From Cymodocea nodosa (lineage: Eukaryota > Streptophyta > Magnoliopsida > Alismatales > Cymodoceaceae), in assembly GCA_036874045.1 (NCBI GenBank), contig JAZBRI010000003.1:20313501-20377500 (forward strand): 64,000 nucleotides of DNA. Direction: 5' to 3'. Position numbers and translations under genes: made by a program. The notes beneath the pieces were generated by a model, which was not told where the DNA came from, ran no database searches, and saw nothing but the letters and a program-made list of their open reading frames with translations. Below are positions 45,595 through 57,149 of this stretch, piece after piece; position 1 is the first letter of the stretch; each line of letters starts with the position of its first letter.

Positions 45595-45910
45595 AGAGAT
45601 TCTGGATTCTACCACCCTACCAAATTTCAAAAGTCGATGGCAGCAATCCAGAGAAAGGACTAGATTTCCACCCTAAAAATCTGAGGAAATGTTTCAAAAT
45701 TCTGAATTCTGCTGTCCAACTGAACTCCAAGAGTTGACATTGGCATTCTAAAGGAAAGTCTGGATTTTTGCACCAGAAATTTGAGAAAAAGCCTAGAAGT
45801 GCCAATTTCTACCACCCAGCTGAACTTCAAAAGTTGGCAGCAGCAATCCAAAGAAAGTCTGAAAATCCACTTCAGAATTTCAAGAAAAAGTCCAAAAGTT
45901 CTAGATTCCT
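45595..45910. repeat. Tandem repeat, three units of about 100 bp
   Basis: Units at about 45600-45698, 45699-45799 and 45800-45898 each run TTCT.GATTCTACC, then AACT.CAAAAGTTG, GCAGCAATCCA, AAGAAAGTCTG, AAATTTGAG. Partial units lie on both sides. The minus-strand ORFs over the block are repeats of one another and have no known domain. Confidence 0.82.
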
Positions 45911-46076
45911 GAAACACTTTTTGAAACTTTCATCTCCTTTCACATACCCACATGTGGCGCACAACAAAGAGTAGGAAATGACAACTAGATAAGGGATTAG
46001 ACACTTAAAGGACACACACGAGGGTAAATGACAAAACATACTTGATCTGTACTTCTAGAGGCCTAAATTCAAAGTG

Positions 46077-48029
46077 TCAACAAATAGTATAAGGAATTTT
46101 ATTTTGGATGCTACTGCAAGGTAATCTATTGATAAGAAAAATTACAGCTTGTATATACTCACCCCAAAATTTTATGAGAATGGGAGCTTGATTCTTCATG
46201 TACCTATGTTGTCTTTCCATGACCCCATTTGTCATGGGGTGTGCAAGCAAGAACGGTTGTATAGCAAGGTCAAGTGAACCTACTATAATCATCCACCAAT
46301 GTAAGGAAATAAATTGCTCCTATAGTAGAGGGGGTCTTATACTTTCCTCAAACGTCACAATGCACACAATCAAAAATAGCATTAAAAATATTTTTACTGT
46401 TACTAAAAGGTAGTCTGCTTTGTTTACTTAGACTACAAACATCACAAAGGAAATCAATTCTATCAATTGATTCTAACACAGAAATGTCTGAGTTTGCCTA
46501 AAGAGGCATACCCAAGGCATCTATACCAAAGATCAAAACTGTTGTCCTGGTGTTTGCTATGATTACTGTAACTACCTGTGGTATCTCCTTTGTCAAAAAA
46601 GATAAAGTCCTCCAACTTCCTAGCTAAACCAATCTTCTTCTTCTTGTTTAGATCCTTGAAAAATATTGTAGTCAGAAAAGAAGGTAACAGTGCAATTTAA
46701 CTCTTTAGTGATTTTACTGACATTAAATTAACTTGAAAACTAAGAATATAAAGAACATTGCTAAGTTTAAAATCAGATTGTATGTTAGCCCCCCAGGTTC
46801 CAACCATTTCAACAGAATGGTTGTTAGGAAGGTCGACTTTTTATATTTTCCAGTATTTTCTATTCTAGATGGAAGTTCTCTATTATTTGTCATACGATCA
46901 ATGGTACCGATATCAACTATCCAAACATCATGCATATGAGAGTGAGTAATAAAGTATGTACCTATAAAATTCACCTTAGATTTTTTGTTGTTGTCTAGAA
47001 TGTTTAGAATCTCTTTATATTGTTCTTGGGTAAACACATTTGTTGTCAGGTTATTATCCTCTTCTTGTGCAACGTTTCTAGAATATTTATTATTTTTGTT
47101 GTTATTTCCAGAAATATATTTTTGGTGAAGCATGTGCCCTAGAGGCAATCCAATTAACCAATAACATTTTTCCTTAATATGGCTTGGTTTCTTACAGTTG
47201 GTACAAATAGTTTTGTCTCTTCTTACAAAAGTGTCCTTTCTATCCTTGTAGCTTTGCTTTTCTTATTGACCTGCGTAGCAACGAGATTTGAAATTTTTCT
47301 AGCGTTACTTATCTCCATTTGCCGCTCTTCTTGAAGAACCAAATTATAGGCTTGATTAAAATTTGTCCTGGGGTTCTTTCCAAGGGTCTAACTCTTGATG
47401 TTGTTGAAGGAGTCATTAAGACCTATCAAAAACTATATTAACCGATCCTCTTGCTCCTTGTTACCCATGTGCTTTATCATAAGTACAGTTGTTGATGGCT
47501 CAACACTTGCAAATAGGAGTAGGATTGATTGTCATGAGTTCATCCCAAAGAACACTAAGTTCAATATAAATAATCATTAACACTGTTATTTCCTTGAACC
47601 AAATTTGCAAGACTTTTCTTAATATGGTAAATGAGTGGAGCACTATTTTGATGAAAGCCATCACAAAGATCCTTCCATATGTTGAAAGCTTTGTCAAAGT
47701 AGAGTATGGTTCTAGAGATTTCATGTTCAACGAAGTTCACAAGCTAAGATACGACTATATCATTACACAAATTCTAAGACTCAAAATCCTTAGGGTTTTT
47801 CTTAGCATCAAGGACCTTTAAACTACCATCAATGAATCCAAATTTATTTTTGGTTCAAATGGGTAATCACATGGCATGACTCTATTCAGAATAATTTTTG
47901 GTATTATCCTTAGGGTTTTTCTTTTCAGTGAGTCACAAGAGGTGTACCTAGGTTGTTAGTAGTTTGAAGGGTGAATGGGCTACCTTTTGTAATCTTGAGC
48001 CACACTCAGTTCATCATTGTTCCCCCCAT
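46077..48029 (-). pseudogene. Copia D gag - protease - integrase fragment
   Basis: On the minus strand from ATG 48029 (MGGTMMN) a UBN2-type gag is readable through stops: ISRTILYFDKAFNIWKDL, then LVQGNNSVNDYLY. The zinc knuckle CTNCKKPSHIKEKC lies near 47210-47165. The protease site appears as WIVDIGTIDRMT (usually D-S/T-G) near 46920. Pre-integrase (DLWYRCLGYASLGKL) and integrase (CDVWGKYKTPST, LTLVDDYSR, NGVMERQHRYM, FWGEYIQAVIFLINRLP) end at 46077 where unrelated sequence begins. RT is absent. Numerous stops; an old, truncated element. Confidence 0.83.
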
Positions 48030-48600
48030 GTTTTCCTTTAAAAATATATCTGATGAAAGAAAAAATAAAAATAATGTTCCCTGAAGAGTAATGTTGAACT
48101 AAAAGAAAAACAGTCGGTGAATCATGCACATGGACGAAAAAACTTTGAACAAGAAATGAATATTAGAGTAAATGCAACAAGGTTCGAAATCATGGTGAAA
48201 AGTTTCAAATCTTTTGCATCTTAGGATAGATTTGAGATTGTAGATCAAGATAATGGACATTTAACAATGATTCAAATGAAATCATTCAACAACTACATGA
48301 TCAAAAATCAGTAAATAAAGTACAGACAAACAAGATTGAAATGACTAGACAATCGAAGAACAAAAACACCTGAGATGCAACAATAAGATGAACTCAAATC
48401 AAAAGGACACAATGACCCCAAGAGGCAGCTGCGATAGGGCAGAAGAAGGTGGTGGAAGGTTCACGATTGAAAATTTATCTCTAAAAGATACAAGGTTATA
48501 TATATGTCTTAACATTAAATCATGGGCATCAAATAGTAAGAGAGAATGAACAACAGATAGGAGATAGGAGGGAACTGAAGTAACCGATGAGAACCAAGGT
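48030..48600 (-). other. Upstream untranslated part of copia D
   Basis: AT-rich sequence upstream (in the element's sense) of the copia D gag start. No primer-binding site or LTR end was recognised. Confidence 0.45.
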
Positions 48601-49560
48601 TTGAGAAATATAATATTAAATCATTTTACATATATAATCGAATTAAATCATCATTTATGTTAAATCATATAATATTGAATCATCTTACACATATAATCGA
48701 AATAAATCATCATTCATGTTAAATCATATAATATTGAATCATCTTACATATATAATAGAATTAAGTCATCTTTCATGTTAAATAACATTAAATCATCATA
48801 CATGCATAATAGAATTAAATTTTCTTGTTAAATTATATATTTTTAAATCATCTTGCATGTTAAATCATATAGAACATTAATTCATCTTAAATATATAATC
48901 AAATTAAATCATCCTATAAAATCATATAGTTTTAAGTCATCTTGCATGAAAAATCTTATAGTATTAAATCATCTTACATAGATAATCAAATTAAAATTGT
49001 CTTACATGTTAAATCATATAGTTTTAAATTATCTTGCATGTTTGAGCATATAATATTGAATCATCTTACATGTGTAATCAAATTAAATTATATTGTGTAT
49101 TAAATCACATAGTACTAAATCTTTTTACATCCATAATCGTGTTACATTAACCTACATACTAAATTGTGTCAAAGCATATTAAACCTTATCGTTGCACACT
49201 AGATCATTTAAGTCATATCACCACATCTTAGCCATTTAAACATCACTACAAATTCAACTACATCAAATCACCATGTTAAACCATGACTTTACTTATTGCA
49301 TATTAAATCATGATTTTAAAGCATATCTTTACATTTTAAGTCATATCATTGCATATTAAATTAGCTTAAACATGTCTTTACACATTAAATCACTTAATAG
49401 ACGTCACATTAGGTCATCTTGCATATTAAATCACATTAACTCACATGCTTTAATAATTCACATTTTACATCTTAAATCTTATACTCATTAACATATTATA
49501 TTATCTTAAATCATACAATAAAATCATAAGGTCATATTTTAACAAGTGAGATGTCTAACA
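48600..49560. repeat. Degenerate array of TTAAATCAT boxes
   Basis: Nearly one kilobase in which (T)TAAATCAT recurs every 15-35 bases, with higher-order phrases such as TCATCTTACATATATAATCG followed by AATTAAATCAT. The left half shows a period near 60 bases; the right half is more degenerate. No coding frame. It resembles an old satellite-like block inside a retroelement derivative. Confidence 0.8.
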
Positions 49561-49909
49561 CTTTCCTTATATGTATCTCAAGTACTTATCCAAACTTCTA
49601 GACCATAGACTTTAGTCTTATCCTTCACTTACAATTACTTTGCATTTGTATATAAGTTTTTCTTAATTTACCCTCAGACTAGAGTAAGTGATTTTTCTCC
49701 TCTATTATCACCGCCAGTCAAAAGAATAACTATACCAAGAGTCATGTTCAATAAAAATAGTGTCACAACTTCCAGCCTCATCCTCTATTGATTGACCCCT
49801 CTCTTATGCAAACAATCATCCAACTCCAAATTAGACACCACCAATTCTCGTTGAAAAACCATTCAGCCCTTTCACATCGAACAAATTTCTTATGTAACAC
49901 TACGTTTAT
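49561..49909. other. Spacer, no gene
   Basis: Non-coding sequence between the TTAAATCAT array and the dispersed repeat. Nothing recognised on either strand. Confidence 0.45.
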
Positions 49910-50480
49910 AGGTGTGTGACCTTCACTACAACACTTTAAAGGGAAGAGAGGAGAAGATTTGAAGTTATCACATAGTTTAATTCTAAAGTAAAGATTTAAG
50001 GAAAAACCTATATACAAGTACAAGTGATTCTTATAATGTATAAGACTATAGTCTACAAATCATGAGTTTATGCAAGCACTTCAGGTATGTATGAGGAAGA
50101 TGTTAAGTATTCACATGCTTGAGTTACTCGACCTTTTAGTTATCCTTAATAGATTGGTTGCTAGGTGTCTAAAAGTGGGGATGTTTTTATTTTAGGACTA
50201 AGTGTGTGCTAAGTAACAACCCTAGTGTGAAATAGAAGGAGATGAGATTAATGCGTCTATGAGATCCATATGAGATGAAACAAGATAAGGGTGAAATGAA
50301 GAGACGAGGGAAAAGAACTTATAATGAATAGGAAAAGGGAAAAGTTGTGTAATAATTTCCTACTCACATGCAAGTATGAAGGAGAATATTTTTTAAGTGC
50401 ATCTCATGTGGCTTAACCATAGTGTACATGCAATTTAGTTAATCTAAGGCAAACAGAAAATAATGCAAAAATTGCAAGGC
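49910..50480. repeat. Dispersed non-coding repeat, copy 2
   Basis: Pairs with 50893-51470 as a direct repeat about 980 bases apart. Shared phrases in order include GTGTGACCTT, GAGAAGATTTGAAGT, TTAATAGATTGGTT, CTAGGTGTCTAAA, GGAGATGAGAT and CATATGAGATGAAA. Divergence is moderate with indels. No ORF. Confidence 0.75.
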
Positions 50481-50892
50481 ATGAATGAATACATGACTAA
50501 GTATAAGGGTGCAATATGGATGCAAGAAGAATAAAAGATAACAAATAATTCAAAGTTGGTTATTAGTATTTTATTTATAACTTAGGAAAAAGACCATGGT
50601 GGTCCTCCATGAAATCCCCTAAGAGATCAAAAAGATTGGTGGAGGTGATTTTTGAAGTTAAGTATTTAGGATTTCTACTTAATTAATGCAAGCTACATGA
50701 GATGAAAAGGTAAGGGGTGGATATGCATGTAAGATGAGATGAGGATAAATAGGTTCTTTTGAATACTCACCCTATAAATAGATTGGGGATTTTTCAAAAA
50801 TATGAGGGGTAAACCAATGGGGCTTGGGGTAAGGAAATGAGAAAGGATGATGCATGATCCTATCTTATATGCAATTTGTAACACCATGGACA
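50481..50892. other. Spacer between the two direct repeat copies
   Basis: Non-coding, A/G-rich on the plus strand. No recognisable feature. Confidence 0.45.
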
Positions 50893-51470
50893 TAAGGGTG
50901 TGACCTTTGCTTCAACAACCTTAGATGAAAAGAAGAGAAGATTTGAAGTCGCCACTTAGTCTAATTCTAAGAATAAACTAGAAGAGAAAACTTTTATCTA
51001 ATTGCAAGGGACTTCTAAGTTAGAGTCTACAAACCTAGAGTCTGGGTAAGTGTTTTGAATATCCATAAGAAAGAAGTTAGACACCTTATATTCCCAAATT
51101 ACTCAACTTGTTAGTTATTCCTAATAGATTGGTTTCTAGGTGTCTAAAGGTGAAGGGTTTCTATCCTAGGGCTTAGTGTATGTTAAATGCAAACCTAAAT
51201 GTAAAATGAAAGGAGATGAGATAAATAGGCATAAGGGACTCATATGAGATGAAATAAATGAAAGTTAAAAGAACAAATGAGGGGAAAAGACCTAAGCAGC
51301 CAAAAAGAAAAGGAAAAGCCAAGTATAAAATTTCTCAAACAAATATAGGCTTGATGGAAAATAATCTAAGCATGGTGAATATGTCTTAGCTACGGTGTGT
51401 GTGTGTGTAGTTTAAGTTAATCTAAGACAAGCAAGACAAATAAATTAATGTGATGACAATGAAAAGAATA
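50893..51470. repeat. Dispersed non-coding repeat, copy 3
   Basis: Direct repeat partner of 49910-50480. It includes the phrase GATTTGAAGTCGCCACTTAG and a GTGTGTGTGTGTG microsatellite near 51399-51411. Such phrases occur in non-coding plant LTR-retroelement derivatives, but the family was not identified. Confidence 0.75.
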
Positions 51471-51589
51471 AGCAAGACATACAAGTGTGATGAAGGAGAG
51501 GTAAGGTGCATAATGGATGGACATGCTTAAGAAAATTTATGAGCAAACATAAGCATAAATGAGTGAAAATGGGAGATGAATATGGATAA

Positions 51590-51930
51590 ATATGGCCTAA
51601 CATGCAAACATGTGCATGGTCATGAATTAATTTGGAATACTGTGAATTAATATGAAAAATATGCATGAACTAAATTAATACAAGATAATATGAAAATATG
51701 CATGAGCATAGATTACTATGAGATGATATGAAAATATGAATTAATGAAACCTAATATGAATATGAATTAATATGGCATAATACGAAAATGTTAATTAACA
51801 TGACATAATACAAAAATGCATAAATATGAATTAATATGAAATACTATGAAAAGGCATGATCATGAATCAATATGAGAATATGAATATGCAAAAATTAATA
51901 TGCAAACATGAATATGGATAAGATAAGAAT
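51590..51930. repeat. Degenerate ATGAATTAATATG tandem repeat
   Basis: Phrases such as ATGAATTAATATG and AAAATATGCATGA recur at irregular 25-40-base spacing for about 340 bases. Low complexity and non-coding. Confidence 0.7.
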
Positions 51931-52239
51931 GTGTCATGTAAATGAGCATGTGATTTGTAGCCCAATTTCCTTTAAGAGAACAACACCTCAATAGATTGAT
52001 GTGACTAGAACTAAATGTTGATGGCAAATATGGTGAGTGACATAATGTCAATGGTGATGAGTGACACCTCAATATTTCTTGAATATGATGTTGGAGGTCC
52101 CCTCACAATTGACAACAAGACTTATTTCTTGCAATAAATCAAGAACATATTTCCTTTGGGTGAACACTAAATTTCCCTTCGAGTACACAAATTCAATAGC
52201 AAAAAGTACTTTAGTTTTCTCATATATTAAGTAAGAAAA

Positions 52240-53600
52240 AAACTTACAAGGTATTTATATATATTCTAAATCGTCTCAACATCACTTTCTATAACAAGAA
52301 TGTCATCAACATAGACTGCTAATATAATACATCCTATGACACAAAGTGGTCCACAACACACCATTGAAAGCCTCCATCAATAATGACATGGTTGAACTTC
52401 TCAAACCTAGTTCACAGACTTTGTTTAAGGTATAAATTGTCTTCTTCAATCTACATGCATCGTTTTCTCTAAGCAACATATTCAAAAAGTTTTGCTCCAT
52501 ATATATTTGTTCAACTAAATCATTGTAGAGGAAAACATTTTCAACATCAAGTTGATGAAAATCTCATAATTGATTAACTACAATAAAAAAGAGTACCTAA
52601 ATTAAATTGAGATAAGCAACAAGAGAAAAAGTTTAGGCATAGTCAATACCATATGCCTAAGTGAAATTGCAAGCCACCAATTGTGCTTTGTATTGATCAA
52701 TGATGTCATCAAGTTGATACATAATAGTGTACACCTATCTATAAGTGACTAGATTTGCTTTTGTAGAACAAGACACTAATTCTCAAGTGCCACATAATTG
52801 TAAAACCTCCATTTCTTCATCTATTATTGCTTTCCAATGAGATAACTATAATGCTTCCTAATAATTCTTAGGCAAAGACTCAAACGAGATGGATAAGGCA
52901 AGATTTTGAAAAGTAGGGTGAAGTCAAACATAAAAAACAAAGTTGCGAATAGGAGAAGAAGTACAAGAATAGATAAATTTTCGTAAGGCAATAAGAACAT
53001 CAAGATCTAAGGTGGTTTAAGTTACTCAAATTTACTTCTAGGGTTAGAATAGATGTAGCTAATGAAGATGGCATCTGACATCTATGATAAACATACAAGA
53101 CCCAAGTTTCTTGATTGCATTCCATAGAAGGCACATCATCAATAAACATAGGCATAGGCAAAGGTAAATTATTACCAATAGCATCAATAGCAAAGTAAGG
53201 TTGTGAGTCAAAAAAGGTGACATTTACCAACATAAAAAATGACATGTTAGAGGATGAAAACAATAACAACCCTTTTAAATACAAGAACACCCAATAAAGA
53301 TAGTTAATTGAACAAAGAGATAATTTATCACAACTTGAAGATAGATTATAAACAAAAGTAACATACACAAAAACTTAAGGTGGAAGTGAGAATAATTCAC
53401 TATTGAGTGAGAGATAATGAAAGAGAGTCTCCCCCTCAAGAGGAGAAGATGACATACAATTAATCAAATAAGCAATAATAAGGACAACATCAAACTAAAG
53501 ATAGTATAGAACATTCATTTGAAGTAACATAGTGTAGGCAACAACTAGCAAGTAATGTTGCTTTCACTTTGTAACATCATTTTGTTGTAAGGTGTGGGAG
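52240..53600 (-). pseudogene. Copia E integrase end to reverse transcriptase fragment
   Basis: On the minus strand, from right to left: a degraded integrase (TPYNKMMLQSES, VVLIIAYLIN), post-integrase (FLYLKGLLLFSSSN, VNVTFFDSQPYF near 53280-53200), then EALLSHWKAIIDEEMEVLQL, YKAQLVACNFT, HQLDVENVFLYNDL and YMEQNFLNML..DACRLKKTIYTLN. It ends in the region of the RT active site near 52290 (ILVIESD-type remnant). Frameshifts and stops are frequent; the element is old. Its integrase end lies head-to-head with that of copia C at about 53600. Confidence 0.8.
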
Positions 53601-55773
53601 CAAGTAATTTAAAGCAAAATACAGGCCTCTCCAAACAATTCTAGGCAGATGTAGTCAGCACAACTGCCTACCTAATCAATAGAGGACATTCTATTCCCAT
53701 AGACTTTAAGATTTTGGAAGAAGAGTGGTCTAAAAAAAAGGTAAATCTCACACACCTAAAGGTATTTGGATGTGTATCCTATATACACATCAAAGATAAT
53801 GCAAAGGACAAATTGGATCCAAAGACAGTGAAATACTACTTCATTGGTTATGGTGTTGATCAGTTTGGTTATCATTTCTAGGATGACTAAAATAGGAAAA
53901 TCTTTAGAGAGAAAGATGTAACCTTCAATGAATCAATTCTATATAAGTATGGAATAGTTGTAGGCTAGGAATGCAGTGGAGCTTAGCCTCAAACCAACAA
54001 ATAGGTTGAATTGGAAGACAATGTCAATAATAGAGCTGCTAAAATTGAAGTTATAGAAACAAGAACTAAAGAAAAAGAGGAAGCTACCCCTACACAACTT
54101 AGGAGGTCTACTAGAGTGTCTAGGCCTCCTAAACGTCTTACCTCATCCTTCCATTATTTGATGCTATTAGAAGATGGAGAGTCTAAAGATCATGATGAAG
54201 TAGTTCGAGCCACAGACTCAGAACAATGAGAGGAGATGAATTCTCTCAAAAAGAATAGAACTTGGCCTCTAGCAAAGCTACCCAAAAGAAAAAAACTCTT
54301 TAAAATAAGTCAACGTACAAGATCAAGCAAAAACCTGATGGTTTCAAGAGGTATAAAGCCCAACTGATTGTCAAAAAATTTCAACAAAAAGAGGGAATCA
54401 ACTACATAGAGATATTTTCTCACATGGATAAGATGACAACAATCAAGGTGATCCTCAACATAGTTGCTACTGAAGATCTGTACTTGGAACAGCTAGATAT
54501 TAGAATAGCTTTTTTGCATGATAATCTTGAAGATGGCATCTACATGGAACAACTTGAAGGTTTTGAGATTCAAGGGAAGAAGAATTTAGTCTATAGGCTA
54601 AACAAGAACCTTTATGAGTTGAAACGAACTCCTAGATAGTGGTACAAGAGATTTGACAAATTCTTATATACCAACAACTTCAAAAGTTGCAGCATGGATG
54701 CTTGTTGCTATTACAAGAATTTGGATGATTACTATTTGATGTTGTTATATGTTGATGGCATACTTATTATAGGTGCAAGTATAGTCAAGATCAACAACTT
54801 GAAACAACAGATGTCAAACGAATTTGACATAAAGAATCTGAGTGTTGCCAAGTAGGTACTCGAAATGAAAATCCAACGCAATCAATTTAAAGGAACATTG
54901 GTATTGTCTCAAGAATGTTACATTGAGAAGATGCTCAGCAGATTTAACTTCACAAGTGCTAGAGCAGTTGAAACACCCTTAGGAAGTCATTTAAAGTTGT
55001 CAAATGAGCAAAGCCCAAGGAGCCAAGAAGAAAAGGAGAACATGGTCAGCATCCCTTATGCCTCAGCAATTAGAAGTTTAATGTATGCAATAATTTACAC
55101 CAGGTCAAATAGTACCCATGTAGTGGGAGTGGCCAGCCGATTTATGTTAAACCTTAAAAGGAAGCATTGGGAAGGAGTTAAGTGGATTTTACACTATTTG
55201 AGAGGATCAACAAAGTTGAAATTGTGTTTCAAAAAAGAAATAAAAGCAAATTTACAAGGCTTTTGTGATTCAAATTTGATAGGAGATTTGGACAAAAGTA
55301 GAAGTACTTGTAGATATGTGTTTACTCTGAATGACATGGTTGTGAGTTGAGTGTCAATGTTGCAAACATGTGTCTTTTTCAACCACAAAAGCAAAGTTAA
55401 TTGTGATTATAGAAGCTACCAAGGAGTTAATCTGGTTAAAGAATTTTTTGAAAGAATGGAGATAGTACATTGTAGTGTGATAGTCAAAGTGCAATATATT
55501 TAGCAAAGAATCCAACTTTTCATGTTAGATCCAAGTACATCAAAAATAGGTATCATTTCATCAAGGAAATAATCGAAGAAGGGTCATTGATGTTGAAGAA
55601 AATAGCAAATGTAGAAAATCCCACTAACATAATGACCAAGAGTGTAAGCACTCTGAAATTAAGGTTGTGCAATACCTCAATTGGCCTCCTAGGCACTTTA
55701 AAAGTAGAGGCATGGCACAATAAACCTATTGAAACTACTACAAAACAATTGTTGTAGCCTCCAAGTAGGAGAT
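53600..55773 (+). pseudogene. Copia C integrase C-terminus, reverse transcriptase and RNase H
   Basis: Begins inside integrase (GLSKQF, stop, ADVVSTTAYLINRGHS). It continues through the post-integrase block (LKVFGCVSYIHIKD, YYFIGYGVDQFGYHF), the RRSTRVSRPPKR spacer, and RT (LEQLDIRIAFLHDNLEDGIY, LNKNLYELKRTPR, active site MLLYVDGILIIG-type with YVDG instead of YVDD near 54748). RNase H covers 54865-55350 (CDSNLIGDLDKSRSTCRY) and on to HVRSKYIKNRYHFIKEII and NIMTKSV. A PPT-like AAGTAGGAGAT precedes the LTR. It has stops and a mutated active-site Asp, so it is inactive. Confidence 0.85.
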
Positions 55774-56520
55774 TGTTGAGTTTGTGTAAAGACTATAGGT
55801 CAATTATCTATAAATCAGAGAGTTTTAGATTGAAGTTGCTAAAAGTCAACAAGTTAGGCAATTAGCAGTTGGAGAAACTCGAATAGTTAGCTTACTGATC
55901 GGTGAGTTAACAAGGAAAAGTCAGAGAGTTATCAGTAACCCTTCGAGTTGGTCATGTGGAAGCTTAAGTTTACACGTAAAGATATTTGATGAGTTAATAG
56001 TTAAGCAGCTAAAGCACGATGAGTTATCTAGACAAACTTCCAAAGGATTATAACTAAGTTACTGAGATGCATAGGAGCAAACAGACGTTCAACCAACCAA
56101 GTGACTAATGACTCCAGACAATAAACAACTAACTATCTGAATGTATGCATAGATTCGAAAGGTTATTGCATCTCTCGTCTTGCTAAGTGTATGTCCTAAT
56201 GCAAATACTAAAAATAAGTATTTAGTGGTTGTAATCAATGTAAAAACGAAGTAAATGCATTGTAACTCAAAATGTGACGATAGTAAGAATAGTAGTTATT
56301 CTTTACGCCCATGGGCATAAGCTTTGTCAAACCATGTAAAACTCTGGTGTCTCTCTTCTTATGTGTATTTACTAGTCTTGTATTTCTTCTCGTCCTCCAA
56401 AGATCTCATTAAGTTGAATACTATTCTACATGTGTTCAGTTAATTGTTTGAAATGCTATCCAACACTCAATAGCAACTTGCACCTAAACTTCTCTCAACA
56501 CAACCATAATGTTGACAACA
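55774..56520 (+). repeat. 3' LTR of copia C
   Basis: A 747-bp LTR starting TGTTGAGTTTG after the PPT and ending TTGACAACA. It carries degenerate dyads of the CGAATAGTTAG / GAGTTA..TAAC..TTCGAG type at 55870-55950 and ACTATCTGAA near 56130. The 5' LTR is not present. Confidence 0.78.
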
Positions 56521-57145
56521 GGTACAATTCTTTATATCATTTCAATCACCCTAATTGTTCCCACCTTTAAAGGCTTTTACTCATCTAAAAGTAGTAGTCA
56601 TAACAAATTGTTCTCCCCTTGATGTGTGATTGGAGATACATAAAACACAAGCAAACTTAAAAGCAAGATCAAAAAGGGAGTCACCACCAAGTACATATCC
56701 CCAAACTTATGAAGCAACTTCCAGGATAAGTACACTACAATGGCTAGATTATCACGATATTTCCACATAGTCATAACATCTAACATACTAGGTTGATAAA
56801 TCTCCAATTCTTTAAAAGGGCAGCATAGGGTAGCAAAGTGCTCCTGAACATATTGATTACCCATGCACAAGGTGAAAAATCTATTTATAAATGTCATACA
56901 CCCATGTTATATTCTTCCCATGGTTATACATTTGTTTTAAAATGTCTCAAGATGCAACATCATTATTCCATGAGCAAATTGGGTTGCATACTATTTCTAT
57001 GAGCAACAAGGACATATAAAATTATAATAATTATTATAATATTAAGTTAATGAGTCATAATAAGAAACTATGAGAAAAAGTATTTAAGTAAAGCCTAAGG
57101 CATGTAACTAAGATTACAATGGAAGCTATTTATTTACTTAACAAA
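56521..57145. other. Spacer, no gene
   Basis: AT-rich. A 99-residue minus-strand ORF (56897-56598) has hydrophobic stretches but no recognisable family or supporting context. Confidence 0.45.
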
Positions 57146-57149
57146 TAAA

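Noticed and set aside
56598..56897. 99-residue minus-strand ORF with hydrophobic stretches
   Set aside because: No family resemblance, no splice or start context, flanked by retroelement sequence.
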